Assembly: GCA_019912665.1 (NCBI GenBank) | Contig: JAIOIE010000018.1 | Location: 1 to 64,000, forward strand | Direction: 5' to 3' | Length of the DNA stretch: 64,000 nucleotides | Source of the DNA: Deltaproteobacteria bacterium | GTDB lineage: Bacteria > Desulfobacterota > GWC2-55-46 | In this document: positions 8,594-16,145 of the stretch, in pieces | Position numbering within the stretch: the first letter of the stretch is position 1 | Layout: each line of letters begins with the position of its first letter | Position numbers and translations under genes: made by a program | Notes under the pieces: generated by a model | What the model was told of the DNA's origin: nothing | Database searches by the model: none | The model's input: only the letters and a program-made list of their open reading frames with translations

Positions 8594-8625
8594 GCCGGGT
8601 GCCTTGGCATCCGGCTTTTTTTCCT
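8594..8625 (+). terminator. Rho-independent terminator
   Basis: GCCGGGTGCC TT GGCATCCGGC followed by TTTTTTT. Ends the small zinc-ribbon gene. Confidence 0.88.
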
Positions 8626-8700
8626 CTCCTTCCATAATACTGAGCACAATCCATGCGCGACAGGACCGCTTTTATTGATTAAGCGGGGGATCGGAGGCCC

Positions 8701-9972
8701 ATGGGGAACGACCTTAAAGAGCGGGCGAAGAGACACATAACCCCCGCCCTTGTTTTCCACACCGATATAGAGGTCAAAAGGGCCGCAGGGCTCTATGTCG
8801 AATCGACAGAGGGGAAGCGGTACATGGACTTCTCATCGGGCCTTGCGACCGCAAACCTGGGGCACTGCCCTCCCGAGGTGCTCGAAGCCGCCAAGCGCCA
8901 GATGGACTCCCTCATCCATTCGGGCTGCATATTCAGGTACTCGTCGCAGGTGGAGCTTGCCGAGAGGCTAACGGAGATAACGCCCGGCGCAATCGACATG
9001 TTCTTTTTTTCCAATAGCGGCGCGGAAGCGATAGAAGGGGCCATAAAGCTCGCGCGCTATGCTACGGGCCGCCAGGGCATAATCAGTTTCGTCGGAGGGT
9101 TCCATGGGAGGACCATGGGCGCCCTGACACTTACGACCTCTGCCGCCAGGTACAGGCGCGGCTTCCACCCCCTTCTCCCGTCCGTCTACCACGCGCCCTA
9201 CCCTTACTGCTACCGCTGCCTCCTTGGGCACGTCAGAAAAGACTGCTCTCTCGAATGCTACGAATATCTCGAGGGCATCCTCAGGCACCAGATATCGACG
9301 GAGGACGTGGCCTGCATGGTAATCGAGCCGGTCTTGGGCGAGGGGGGATATGCACCGCCGCCCACGGAGGTCATCTTCAGGTTGAGGGAACTCTGCTCAA
9401 GGCACGGCATCCTTCTCATAGCCGACGAGGTGCAGAGCGGCTTTGGCAGGACCGGCAGGTGGTTCGCTTCCGAGCACTTCGGCCTTGAGCCGGACATAAT
9501 CGTCATGGCAAAGGGCATAGCCTCGGGTTTTCCGCTGAGCGCCTTCGGGGCTTCTGCAAGCCTCATGTCAAAGTGGCCCCCCGGCGCGCACGGCACCACC
9601 TTCGGCGGGAACCCGGTCTCGGCCGCTGCGGCTGTAGCTACAATAGACAGAATAAAAAAAGACGGCCTCCTTGAGAATTCCGCGAAAATGGGAGATTACG
9701 CCCTTTCCCGCCTGAACGAAATGAAAAAACGGCACACTATAATCGGCGACGTGCGCGGGCTCGGCCTCATGATAGGCATCGAGTTCGTAAAAGAGGACGG
9801 AAGCCCTGATAAAGATGGGCTCGAAAGGGTCATGGAGCGGTGCCTTGATAACGGGCTCGTGATAATCGAGTGCGGCCCCGGTAAGAACGTCGCCCGCCTC
9901 ATGCCGCCGCTCACAGTGACAAGGGAAGAGATGGACGCGGCCCTTTCCATATTCGAGGAGGCCCTCCCTTGA
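8701..9972 (+). CDS. Class III aminotransferase (GABA/ornithine type)
   Basis: A PLP enzyme of 423 residues transferring an omega-amino group to 2-oxoglutarate. Fold-type I motifs are present: FFSNSGAEAIEGAIK (PLP phosphate site), FHGRTMGALTLT, the Asp pair in LIADEVQSGFGRTG, and the Schiff-base lysine in VMAKGIASGFPLSA. A short Cys-containing insert, YPYCYRCLLGHVRKDC, sits in the middle; it is seen in some bacterial 4-aminobutyrate aminotransferases. The next gene starts within its stop codon, so the two are coupled. A GabT-like or ornithine/acetylornithine-type role fits a neighbourhood with proline dehydrogenase and aldehyde dehydrogenase. The exact substrate is unresolved. Confidence 0.92.
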   Translation: MGNDLKERAKRHITPALVFHTDIEVKRAAGLYVESTEGKRYMDFSSGLATANLGHCPPEVLEAAKRQMDSLIHSGCIFRYSSQVELAERLTEITPGAIDMFFFSNSGAEAIEGAIKLARYATGRQGIISFVGGFHGRTMGALTLTTSAARYRRGFHPLLPSVYHAPYPYCYRCLLGHVRKDCSLECYEYLEGILRHQISTEDVACMVIEPVLGEGGYAPPPTEVIFRLRELCSRHGILLIADEVQSGFGRTGRWFASEHFGLEPDIIVMAKGIASGFPLSAFGASASLMSKWPPGAHGTTFGGNPVSAAAAVATIDRIKKDGLLENSAKMGDYALSRLNEMKKRHTIIGDVRGLGLMIGIEFVKEDGSPDKDGLERVMERCLDNGLVIIECGPGKNVARLMPPLTVTREEMDAALSIFEEALP

Positions 9973-11300
9973 CCGGGAAGGCAAGAGGCCGGAGGAAGCG
10001 CATAATCATCCTGGGGGCCGCCGGAAGGGACTTCCATAACTTCAACGTCCTTTACAGGGACGACCCTTCGATAGAGGTCGTCGCCTTCACCGCCGCCCAG
10101 ATACCATTCATAGAAAAAAGGACCTATCCCCCTTCCCTTTCAGGCCCGCTCTATCCCGAAGGCATAAGGATATATCCGGAAGACGAGCTTCCGGAGCTTA
10201 TCAAAAGGCACAGGGCCGACGAGGTGGTCTTCTCATACAGCGACGTCTCGTACGAGTATGTCATGAGAAGGGCAGCGCTCGCCATATCGCTAGGAGCTGG
10301 CTTCATCCTGCCCTCGGCAGAGGCCGCGATGCTAAAGGCAAAAAAGCCGGTCATCTCGGTTTCTGCCGTGCGGACCGGGTGCGGCAAGAGCGGGGTGACG
10401 AGGTATATCGGTAAAAAAATCCTTCAAGCCGGTAAAAGGCCCGTTGCCATACGCCATCCCATGCCCTACGGCGACCTTGAAAGGCAGAGGCTGCAGAGGT
10501 TCGCGACCCGCGAGGATTTGATAGAGGCACAGTGCACGATTGAGGAGTTCGAGGAATACGAGCCGCTGATCGAATCCGGCCTCGTTGTATACGCAGGGGT
10601 CGACTACAGTGCGATCCTGGACGAGGCCGAAAAGGAAGGCGACATCATCCTCTGGGACGGCGGCAATAACGACCTCCCCTTTATCAGGCCGGATTTCGAG
10701 ATAGTCGTCACGGACCCGCTCCGGCCAGGCCACGAGCTTCTTTATTACCCTGGAGAGGCGAACCTCCGGAGGGCCCATGTCGTTGTCATCAATAAGGCCG
10801 GGAGCGCGGGGGCGGACGTGGAGCTTGTCGCCTCGAACGCGAGGGCCGTAAACTCCCGCGCTACAATCTTGAGGACCGATTCGGCAATAACGGTCGAGGG
10901 AGAGATACGGGGGAAAAAGGCGCTGGTCGTAGAGGACGGCCCCACCCTCACCCACGGCGGCATGGCTTACGGAGCTGGAATGGCCGCGGCCAGGGCATTC
11001 GGGGCGGAACCCGTGGACCCGAGGCCCTATGCAGTCGGCACAATAAAGGAGACCTTCCGCAAATATCCGGTCCTTCAAAACCTCCTCCCCGCAATGGGCT
11101 ATTCGGAGGGGCAAAAAAAGGAGCTTCAGGAGATAATAGAGAAGACCCCTGCGGACCTGGTGCTTATCGCGACCCCTATAGACCTTTCCCGTGTCATCCC
11201 GATAACGAAGCCCGCCGTGCGCGTCCGCTACGAGATAGAGGAAATGGACAGTCCCGGACTCTGGGACGAGGTGCGCGCCTTCCTTTCAAAGCTCGGATGA
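9969..11300 (+). CDS. Cyclic 2,3-diphosphoglycerate synthetase-family P-loop protein
   Basis: A 443-residue protein resembling the archaeal cyclic 2,3-diphosphoglycerate synthetase family. It opens with a Rossmann-like segment (RIIILGAAGRDFHNFN). A P-loop follows at about residues 127-146 (ISVSAVRTGCGKSGVTRYI), then IILWDGGNNDLPF and a C-terminal region with VEDGPTLTHGG. In methanogens the enzyme closes 2,3-DPG into a cyclic thermoprotectant; many bacteria carry uncharacterised homologues. The start is TTG, overlapping the aminotransferase stop (TTGA) behind a GAGGAGG site. It overlaps the proline dehydrogenase by ATGA, so three genes form one operon. Its real substrate here is open. Confidence 0.85.
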   Translation: MTGKARGRRKRIIILGAAGRDFHNFNVLYRDDPSIEVVAFTAAQIPFIEKRTYPPSLSGPLYPEGIRIYPEDELPELIKRHRADEVVFSYSDVSYEYVMRRAALAISLGAGFILPSAEAAMLKAKKPVISVSAVRTGCGKSGVTRYIGKKILQAGKRPVAIRHPMPYGDLERQRLQRFATREDLIEAQCTIEEFEEYEPLIESGLVVYAGVDYSAILDEAEKEGDIILWDGGNNDLPFIRPDFEIVVTDPLRPGHELLYYPGEANLRRAHVVVINKAGSAGADVELVASNARAVNSRATILRTDSAITVEGEIRGKKALVVEDGPTLTHGGMAYGAGMAAARAFGAEPVDPRPYAVGTIKETFRKYPVLQNLLPAMGYSEGQKKELQEIIEKTPADLVLIATPIDLSRVIPITKPAVRVRYEIEEMDSPGLWDEVRAFLSKLG

Positions 11301-12145
11301 AGGATTTTCTGCTTATATTCGCCAGGAGATACATAGCAGGGACCGAAAGGCGGGACGCGATATACGCGGCAGCGGCTTTGAACGCGCTCGGGTTAAAGGC
11401 GACGATAGACAGCCTCGGCGAGAACGTAAAAACCATCGGCGAGGCCGAGCGCTCTGCCGAAGAATACCTGGCCCTCCTCGCCGACATAAAAAAATCCGGC
11501 GTAGACTCTCATGTCTCCCTCAAGCTCACGCATATGGGGCTCGGCCTCTCGACGGATATCGCATGGAAGAACACGGAGAGGGTTGTAAAGAAGGCCGCAG
11601 AGCTCGGGAACTTCGTCCGTATCGACATGGAGGGTTCTGCATTTACGCAGGCGACAATAGATATCTTTCTCGGACTAAGGGAGAAATACCCGAACGTCGG
11701 AGTCGCCATACAGAGCGCCCTTAAAAGGAGCGTGGAAGACGCAAGGCGGATTTCCGCTGCAGGCGGAAGCATCAGGCTCGTAAAGGGCGCGTACAAGGAG
11801 CCTCCCTCTATCGCCTTCGCCGACAAGAAAGACGTGGACAAGAGCTTCGAACTTATCATGAAAGAGCTCCTCATGACCCCTACCCGCCCCGCCATAGCCA
11901 CCCATGATGAAAAGCTCATAGAGGAAGCCAAAAGGTTCGCCGAGGAAAAAGGCATCCCGAAGGGCTCTTTCGATTTTGAGATGCTTCTCGGCATTAAAAG
12001 GACGCTCCAGAAGAGGCTTTCTGGCGAGGGATATACCATGAGGGTCTATTTGCCCTATGGCAGGGACTGGCTCCCGTACATGCTGAGGAGGCTACGGGAA
12101 AGGAAGGAGAACGTCTGGTTCATGCTGAAAAATATTCTCGATTGA
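11297..12145 (+). CDS. Proline dehydrogenase (monofunctional)
   Basis: An FAD-dependent TIM-barrel enzyme oxidising L-proline to pyrroline-5-carboxylate and passing electrons to the quinone pool. The 282-residue size fits the monofunctional PutB-like form rather than fused PutA. Signature residues are present: IRLVKGAYKEP, and the C-terminal helix YLPYGRDWLPYMLRRLRERK with the two arginines that bind proline carboxylate. It overlaps the preceding gene by ATGA. The second step, P5C oxidation, could be done by the aldehyde dehydrogenase at 6033. Biosynthetic proA and proB are also in the window at 18973-21552. Confidence 0.95.
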   Translation: MKDFLLIFARRYIAGTERRDAIYAAAALNALGLKATIDSLGENVKTIGEAERSAEEYLALLADIKKSGVDSHVSLKLTHMGLGLSTDIAWKNTERVVKKAAELGNFVRIDMEGSAFTQATIDIFLGLREKYPNVGVAIQSALKRSVEDARRISAAGGSIRLVKGAYKEPPSIAFADKKDVDKSFELIMKELLMTPTRPAIATHDEKLIEEAKRFAEEKGIPKGSFDFEMLLGIKRTLQKRLSGEGYTMRVYLPYGRDWLPYMLRRLRERKENVWFMLKNILD

Positions 12146-12261
12146 AATATCCGGATATCCGGCATATACTCTGGCATTTGGCGGTTTATTCGGATCAGCA
12201 GCTCAAGTGTTGGGTGATTTGTCAGAATGGAGCTGTTTTAATTTCTGGAGACTTTTTATAA

Positions 12262-13107
12262 ATGAGAGAGATCACTGACTGGCTCTGCCGGGTCGAGGCT
12301 GCCGCAGCTGAAGCATACGGGCTCTCGGCCGCAGTGTTTTCGGAGGACGAGGAATTCGTCCACCTTCTCCTCAAGCTCAGGGCAGACGAGCTTGAGCATT
12401 ACAAGGCCGCCAGAAAGGCTTCGGAGCTTATAGCGAACGGCGCGAGCCTGCCCTGCATACTATCCCTTGACCGCTCAGATATGGAATACGTAGAGGACTT
12501 CCTCCTCTTCCTCAAGGGCAGGATAAAGGCAGGCAAGATGTCGAAAGAAGGCCTGCTTCATTATATCATCACGATAGAAACCAAGGAATGCAATGACTTC
12601 ATGCATTACGTAGTCAATTGGCTTTTCAGGGAAGGCCACCTGGACAGGAACGCGGAAGAGCTCGTGGTCGGGCACAGGAAGCAATTGGAGGAATACGTCG
12701 AGACCCTTAACTGGGACTCCCTCGTCCAGAGGCTTGACACGGGCCTCTCGCCGCTACGCGGCAAGAGGCTCCTAGTGGTCTCCCGCGACGGACTGCTCGA
12801 AGAGGGGATAAAGGCCATCTATTCGGGCGAGGAGGTAGTTTTCGACCGCGCCCTCGACGTGAAGGAGGCCCTGGAGAGCATCGGCAGGCACGGCTACTCC
12901 GCAGTAATGGCCGATGACGACGTATCCGGCCTTGACCTGAAGCTATTCTCAGCGGCCACAGGGCTCCGCCCGGAGCTGAAAGACAAATTGATCGTCCTTA
13001 CGCGAAAACCGGCTTCAGACCCCTCGTTCATGTTAAGCGGGCTCCGGGTTCTTCGCAAACCTGCCAGGGTCCAGGAGATAAAAAACGCCCTGAGCGAAAT
13101 AGTCTGA
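12262..13107 (+). CDS. Ferritin-like domain fused to a receiver-like domain
   Basis: Two parts are visible in 281 residues. Residues 1-150 form a helical bundle with di-iron-type motifs: VEAAAAEAYG, RADELEHYKAA, IETKECNDFMHY and VVGHRKQLEEY. Residues about 168-281 look like a response-regulator receiver fold: KRLLVVSRDG, then MADDDVSGLDLKLF in place of the phosphoacceptor strand, LIVLTRKP, and the conserved-type Lys-Pro in RVLRKPARV. The usual Asp-Asp pair after beta-1 is missing (SRDG), so phosphorylation is doubtful. There is a 116-base gap after proline dehydrogenase. A redox- or iron-sensing role is inferred only from the domains. The domain reading is moderately sure. Confidence 0.75.
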   Translation: MREITDWLCRVEAAAAEAYGLSAAVFSEDEEFVHLLLKLRADELEHYKAARKASELIANGASLPCILSLDRSDMEYVEDFLLFLKGRIKAGKMSKEGLLHYIITIETKECNDFMHYVVNWLFREGHLDRNAEELVVGHRKQLEEYVETLNWDSLVQRLDTGLSPLRGKRLLVVSRDGLLEEGIKAIYSGEEVVFDRALDVKEALESIGRHGYSAVMADDDVSGLDLKLFSAATGLRPELKDKLIVLTRKPASDPSFMLSGLRVLRKPARVQEIKNALSEIV

Positions 13108-13146
13108 AGCCCACCCGCTCGCGTCCCGAGCCGATGCCATTTTCCC

Positions 13147-13683
13147 CTACTGCCTCCGGGTGTATGTCATCTCCATCATCTTCTCTTCCTTTCCTCCTAC
13201 AGGCGTGCCGTACATCTCGAAAGTCACGGTATTGTCGTCCACGAGCCTGCATGTGGAACGCCATTCAGTCGGGCCCTTTACGGGGTCGTCGTAGCGGCTT
13301 CTCTGCGTGAATCCCTTGCCGTCTTTGTCGATAGGGCCCTCGAAGAAGTATATGGCCGTGCCCATCGAGTCCATCCAGGTGGAGACGAACTTCTTCGTGT
13401 TATTGTCGTATCCCGTAAAGCCTATGCCGTTGAAGGTGCCGCCCATCCACTCGCCCGTGGACTCCTGCTGCAGGAACCTTCCGCCCAGTATCATTTTCTG
13501 CTCGCTTGTGCCGCTCGTCTCCTCGGGCGGCATCCCCGGCTCCCATGTCTTCGACTTTACATTCCAGCTCCCGGCCATGCGGGAAAGCAACGCATGAGGC
13601 GCTCCGGGGGTGCCGAGCTTTATGTAAAGCTCCTTCATCGCCTCGGGGTCCATCTTCCTTTCAGGCTTTCTTTCGGTAGCCAT
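13147..13683 (-). CDS. DUF1579 family protein
   Basis: A 178-residue protein matching the DUF1579 pattern: an initial GxW motif (HALLSRMAGSWNVKSKTWEP), GGRFLQQESTGEWMG, FNGIGFTGYDNNTKKFVSTW and a final EMTYTRR strand. The family folds as a lipocalin-like beta-barrel; its biochemical role is unknown. I chose the ATG at 13683 because AAAGGAGG lies just before it. An upstream extension to 13764 lacks a ribosome site. It is convergent with the ferritin/receiver gene. Confidence 0.88.
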   Translation of the reverse strand: MATERKPERKMDPEAMKELYIKLGTPGAPHALLSRMAGSWNVKSKTWEPGMPPEETSGTSEQKMILGGRFLQQESTGEWMGGTFNGIGFTGYDNNTKKFVSTWMDSMGTAIYFFEGPIDKDGKGFTQRSRYDDPVKGPTEWRSTCRLVDDNTVTFEMYGTPVGGKEEKMMEMTYTRRQ

Positions 13684-13766
13684 AAGAGGCCTCCTTTCAA
13701 TGCATACCTTCACATCATAATTTGAGGATAATGCGGGATGGGAGCGTGTCAAGACTGGGAACATAT

Positions 13767-13791
13767 GTCATTCTGAGCGGAGCGAAAAATC
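13767..13791. repeat. Short dispersed repeat, family D fragment
   Basis: GTCATTCTGAGCGGAGCGAA and the following AAATC are the inverted form of the unit at 15861-15887. Such GATTCTTCGCTTCGCTCAGAATGAC units are common dispersed repeats in environmental proteobacterial genomes. Confidence 0.7.
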
Positions 13792-13825
13792 TGGTGTGAG
13801 GGGATTTTTAGCTTTTGTAGTAGTT

Positions 13826-13937
13826 GTAGGGTGCGCTGTGCGCACTATGTCCTTTTTGAAATTTTCGACATGACATTAAAAGAAGTGGAGAGGCGGCTGG
13901 AAAAAAGGATTCAAATGGTGCGCACAGCGCACCCTAC
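13826..13937. repeat. Perfect 20-bp inverted repeat pair
   Basis: GTAGGGTGCGCTGTGCGCAC at 13826-13845 and its exact reverse complement at 13918-13937, separated by 72 bases. Each arm is itself palindromic in part (GTGCGCTGTGCGCAC). The right arm contains the last codons of the gene at 13911-14495. Confidence 0.9.
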
Positions 13938-14495
13938 GGAATTATGAGATAGATTCCAAGCTTCCAAACAGTTCATCATCTGACTGCGCTGAAAAAGAAA
14001 TACCTTTATTCTGGAAATAGGCTCTCCAACAACAACATTATTCATAAATGTGTGTAGTTGCAGAGCAGTCTCGTCCATCAATATTATTTCATAATCCGGG
14101 CAATTATCACGTCGTCGCAAATGTAGATTGTCAGTTTCATCTATATAAACGTCAACCATGGATGTTTGGGAATTTTTCACCTTTTTGGTTTTAGGTATTC
14201 GTTTTTGTTTCTTATTATCTCTCAAAACCAGATGCTTACTTGAGTTTGCTATTTCTGATGCTGCGACTAATTCTGAAACCAGATTCCAGACATCATGATG
14301 TAATTGCTTTTTGTCCATATCAGTTATTTTGAAATATTCAAAAATAAAATCTTTAATCGCATGAGAGGTGATACAAAAATTATATAAGTGATCAGCTTTA
14401 TGCAGCGGATGCCTGGAATGGAAAGCCCTGTACCGCTCCCTCTCCAATTTAGCAAATAAATCGGATGGCGTCTTAAGTGTCGGAGTCAATGACAT
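13911..14495 (-). CDS. Hypothetical protein, AT-rich, probably acquired
   Basis: A 194-residue soluble protein with no family that I recognise. Base composition is much lower in GC than all neighbours, and codon use differs (AAA, AAT, ATT common). The N-terminal half is helical and His-rich (HSRHPLHKADHLYNFCITSH); the middle is very basic (DNKKQKRIPKTKKVK); the C-terminal part is mixed alpha/beta. The last residues (VGCAVRT) are encoded inside a 20-bp inverted repeat, so the 3' end may have been created or altered by the repeat. It sits between DUF1579 and moaB and looks like horizontally acquired cargo. Confidence 0.65.
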   Translation of the reverse strand: MSLTPTLKTPSDLFAKLERERYRAFHSRHPLHKADHLYNFCITSHAIKDFIFEYFKITDMDKKQLHHDVWNLVSELVAASEIANSSKHLVLRDNKKQKRIPKTKKVKNSQTSMVDVYIDETDNLHLRRRDNCPDYEIILMDETALQLHTFMNNVVVGEPISRIKVFLFQRSQMMNCLEAWNLSHNSVGCAVRTI

Positions 14496-14559
14496 AATTA
14501 ATCTATGATGGTTTAAGCCGCAGCGCTCTATTGATCGCAGATATACATCTCAACTCAAG

Positions 14560-15051
14560 CTACCCCCTCCCGCACTCCTCCTTGCTTCCTTTTATCTTCT
14601 CTATCGTGTGGTTTAGGGCGGGCATGACTACCGCGAGGTTTTCGCGGACGGCCCTGGGGCTTCCGGGGAGGTTAATTATGAGGGAGCATTTCCGTATCCC
14701 GCAGACCGCGCGGGATATCATTGCGTTGGGGGTCTTCTTGAGGCTCTCGGCGCGCATGGCCTCCGACATTCCGGGGAGCTCCCTTTCGATTACGGCCTTG
14801 GTGGCCTCGGGGGTCACGTCCCTGGGTGTCACTCCGGTGCCGCCGGTAGTGAGGATGAGGTCCAGATTCAAAACATCGGCGTATTCAATGAGCTTGGCCT
14901 TGATTATGTCCGTCTCGTCCGGGATGACCTCATAGGCCTTTACCTCGGCGGGGAGCGTCTTTATCATGCGCTCGATCTCAGCGCCGCTAAGGTCCTCCCT
15001 TTCGCCGCGCGAGCCCTTGTCGCTCATCGTGAGTATTCCGACTCTTACCAT
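14560..15051 (-). CDS. Molybdopterin adenylyltransferase family (MoaB/Mog)
   Basis: A 163-residue protein of the MoaB/MogA fold, which adenylylates molybdopterin before molybdate insertion. The nucleotide and pterin motifs are intact: TTGGTGVTPRDVTPEAT and INLPGSPRAVREN. Length fits the short MoaB/Mog form. It is the last of three Moco genes on this strand (moaD, moaE, this one), and mobB/mobA are at 26506-27932, so much of the late cofactor pathway is local. A family B repeat separates it from moaE. Confidence 0.93.
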   Translation of the reverse strand: MVRVGILTMSDKGSRGEREDLSGAEIERMIKTLPAEVKAYEVIPDETDIIKAKLIEYADVLNLDLILTTGGTGVTPRDVTPEATKAVIERELPGMSEAMRAESLKKTPNAMISRAVCGIRKCSLIINLPGSPRAVRENLAVVMPALNHTIEKIKGSKEECGRG

Positions 15052-15061
15052 AAATCTCCTG

Positions 15062-15215
15062 ATGTTGCTTAAAAACTCAACTCACACGCAGGCTGCTCAA
15101 AAAGCTCACGATGCAAGGAGTCGAAAAATGAGGAATGAGGCGTACTTTTTTGTACGCCGCAGTGACGAATTTTGAAGACGACACAGCAGATTGGGCTTTT
15201 TCAGCAGCCTGCTAA
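15062..15215. repeat. Interspersed repeat family B, copy 3
   Basis: Between moaB and moaE. Inside are CAGGCTGCTCAAAAAGC and the hairpin GAGGCGTAC TTTTTT GTACGCC; the right end is CTTTTTCAGCAGCCTGCTAA. The moaE stop codon (TAG on the minus strand, 15214-15212) is part of that terminus. Confidence 0.9.
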
Positions 15216-15637
15216 GGCGTCTCCGAGACCCAGACCTCGCCTTTTGAAGTCGTCTCGCTCTTCCAGATGGGGGTCGTCCTCTTAAGCTCGGTTATGGCCC
15301 ACTCGCAGGCCATGAAGGCGTCGTTCCTGTGCGCGGACGCGGCCACGATAAGGACGATGTTCTCGCCTATGTCTATCTTCCCTATCCTGTGGACTATGCC
15401 CATCTCGATTATATTGAAGTTCTTTAGGGCCCTCTCCCTTATGTCCGCGAGCTTTTTCTCGGCCATCACCGGGTAATGCTCGAAGGAAAGGCCGGTTATG
15501 GTCTCGCCTTTCGAGAAGTCCCGCGCGGCGCCTAAAAAAGTCACTACCGCGCCTATGCCCTTTGAGGCGGCAGTTACGCGGCGCACCTCTTCATCAATCG
15601 AAAAGTCCTTTTCCTGTATCCTTACGAGTTCGGACAT
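15212..15637 (-). CDS. moaE: Molybdopterin synthase catalytic subunit
   Basis: MoaE transfers sulfur from thiocarboxylated MoaD to precursor Z, making molybdopterin. The 141-residue protein shows the family core: VVTFLGAARDFSKG, LSFEHYPVMAEKKL, VHRIGKIDIGENIVLI, SAHRNDAFMACEWAITELKR and the catalytic-lysine region TPIWKSE. It ends in GEVWVSETP, with the stop inside the family B repeat. Its partner moaD lies 259 bases upstream. Confidence 0.96.
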   Translation of the reverse strand: MSELVRIQEKDFSIDEEVRRVTAASKGIGAVVTFLGAARDFSKGETITGLSFEHYPVMAEKKLADIRERALKNFNIIEMGIVHRIGKIDIGENIVLIVAASAHRNDAFMACEWAITELKRTTPIWKSETTSKGEVWVSETP

Positions 15638-15657
15638 TTATTAAGCCCCGTTTCCGC

Positions 15658-15774
15658 TGTCATTGCGAGGAGATTTAGCTCCGACGGCAATCTCAAGGCG
15701 CTCCTTTTTACAAAGAACGAGATTGCTTCCCGCCACGCTTCGCTAGCGGCTTCGGCTCACATGCCGCAATGACA
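15658..15774. repeat. Dispersed palindromic repeat, family D
   Basis: It begins TGTCATTGCGAGGAG and ends CGCAATGACA, with inner inverted pairs GCAATCTC / GAGATTGC. This is the widely distributed CATTGCGAGGAG-type repeat. It fills the gap between moaE and moaD. Confidence 0.85.
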
Positions 15775-15860
15775 ATACGAATATGAATGACCATGAATGA
15801 ACCGGCTCTGGAACCTTTCAGGCATCACCTCGCCTGAAAAGCGCTCGAATGACAACTACC

Positions 15861-15887
15861 GGATTCTTCGCTTCGCTCAGAATGACA
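15861..15887. repeat. Short dispersed repeat, family D
   Basis: GGATTCTTCGCTTCGCTCAG followed by AATGACA, just downstream of moaD. Inverted relative to the unit at 13767-13791. Confidence 0.75.
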
Positions 15888-15896
15888 ACCGGCGTC

Positions 15897-16145
15897 CTAC
15901 CCGCCCGAGAAGGGCGGCAGGAAACTCACCTCGTCGCCGTCCTTCACAACCGCGCCTTTTTCAGCGAACTCCTGGTTTATGGAGACGAGCACCGAGCGGC
16001 TGTCAAGCAGCCCCTGAAGGGCCGGGAAGTCCCTTTTTATGATGGACTTGAGCTCCTCAAGCGGCAGAGGCGAGCTTATGTCGTATTCCTTTATCTCTGT
16101 CTTCGCAAGCCCCTTGAGCATGGCGAAGAACCTTACTGTCACCAT
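15897..16145 (-). CDS. moaD: Molybdopterin synthase sulfur carrier subunit
   Basis: An 82-residue ubiquitin-fold protein (VTVRFFAMLKGLAKT at the start, DGDEVSFLPPFSGG at the end). The C-terminal Gly-Gly is the site of adenylylation and thiocarboxylation. Its ATG at 16145 overlaps the stop of the GAF-domain protein at 16139 by 7 bases, so the cofactor gene is translationally tied to a signalling gene. A MoaE partner follows downstream. Confidence 0.95.
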   Translation of the reverse strand: MVTVRFFAMLKGLAKTEIKEYDISSPLPLEELKSIIKRDFPALQGLLDSRSVLVSINQEFAEKGAVVKDGDEVSFLPPFSGG

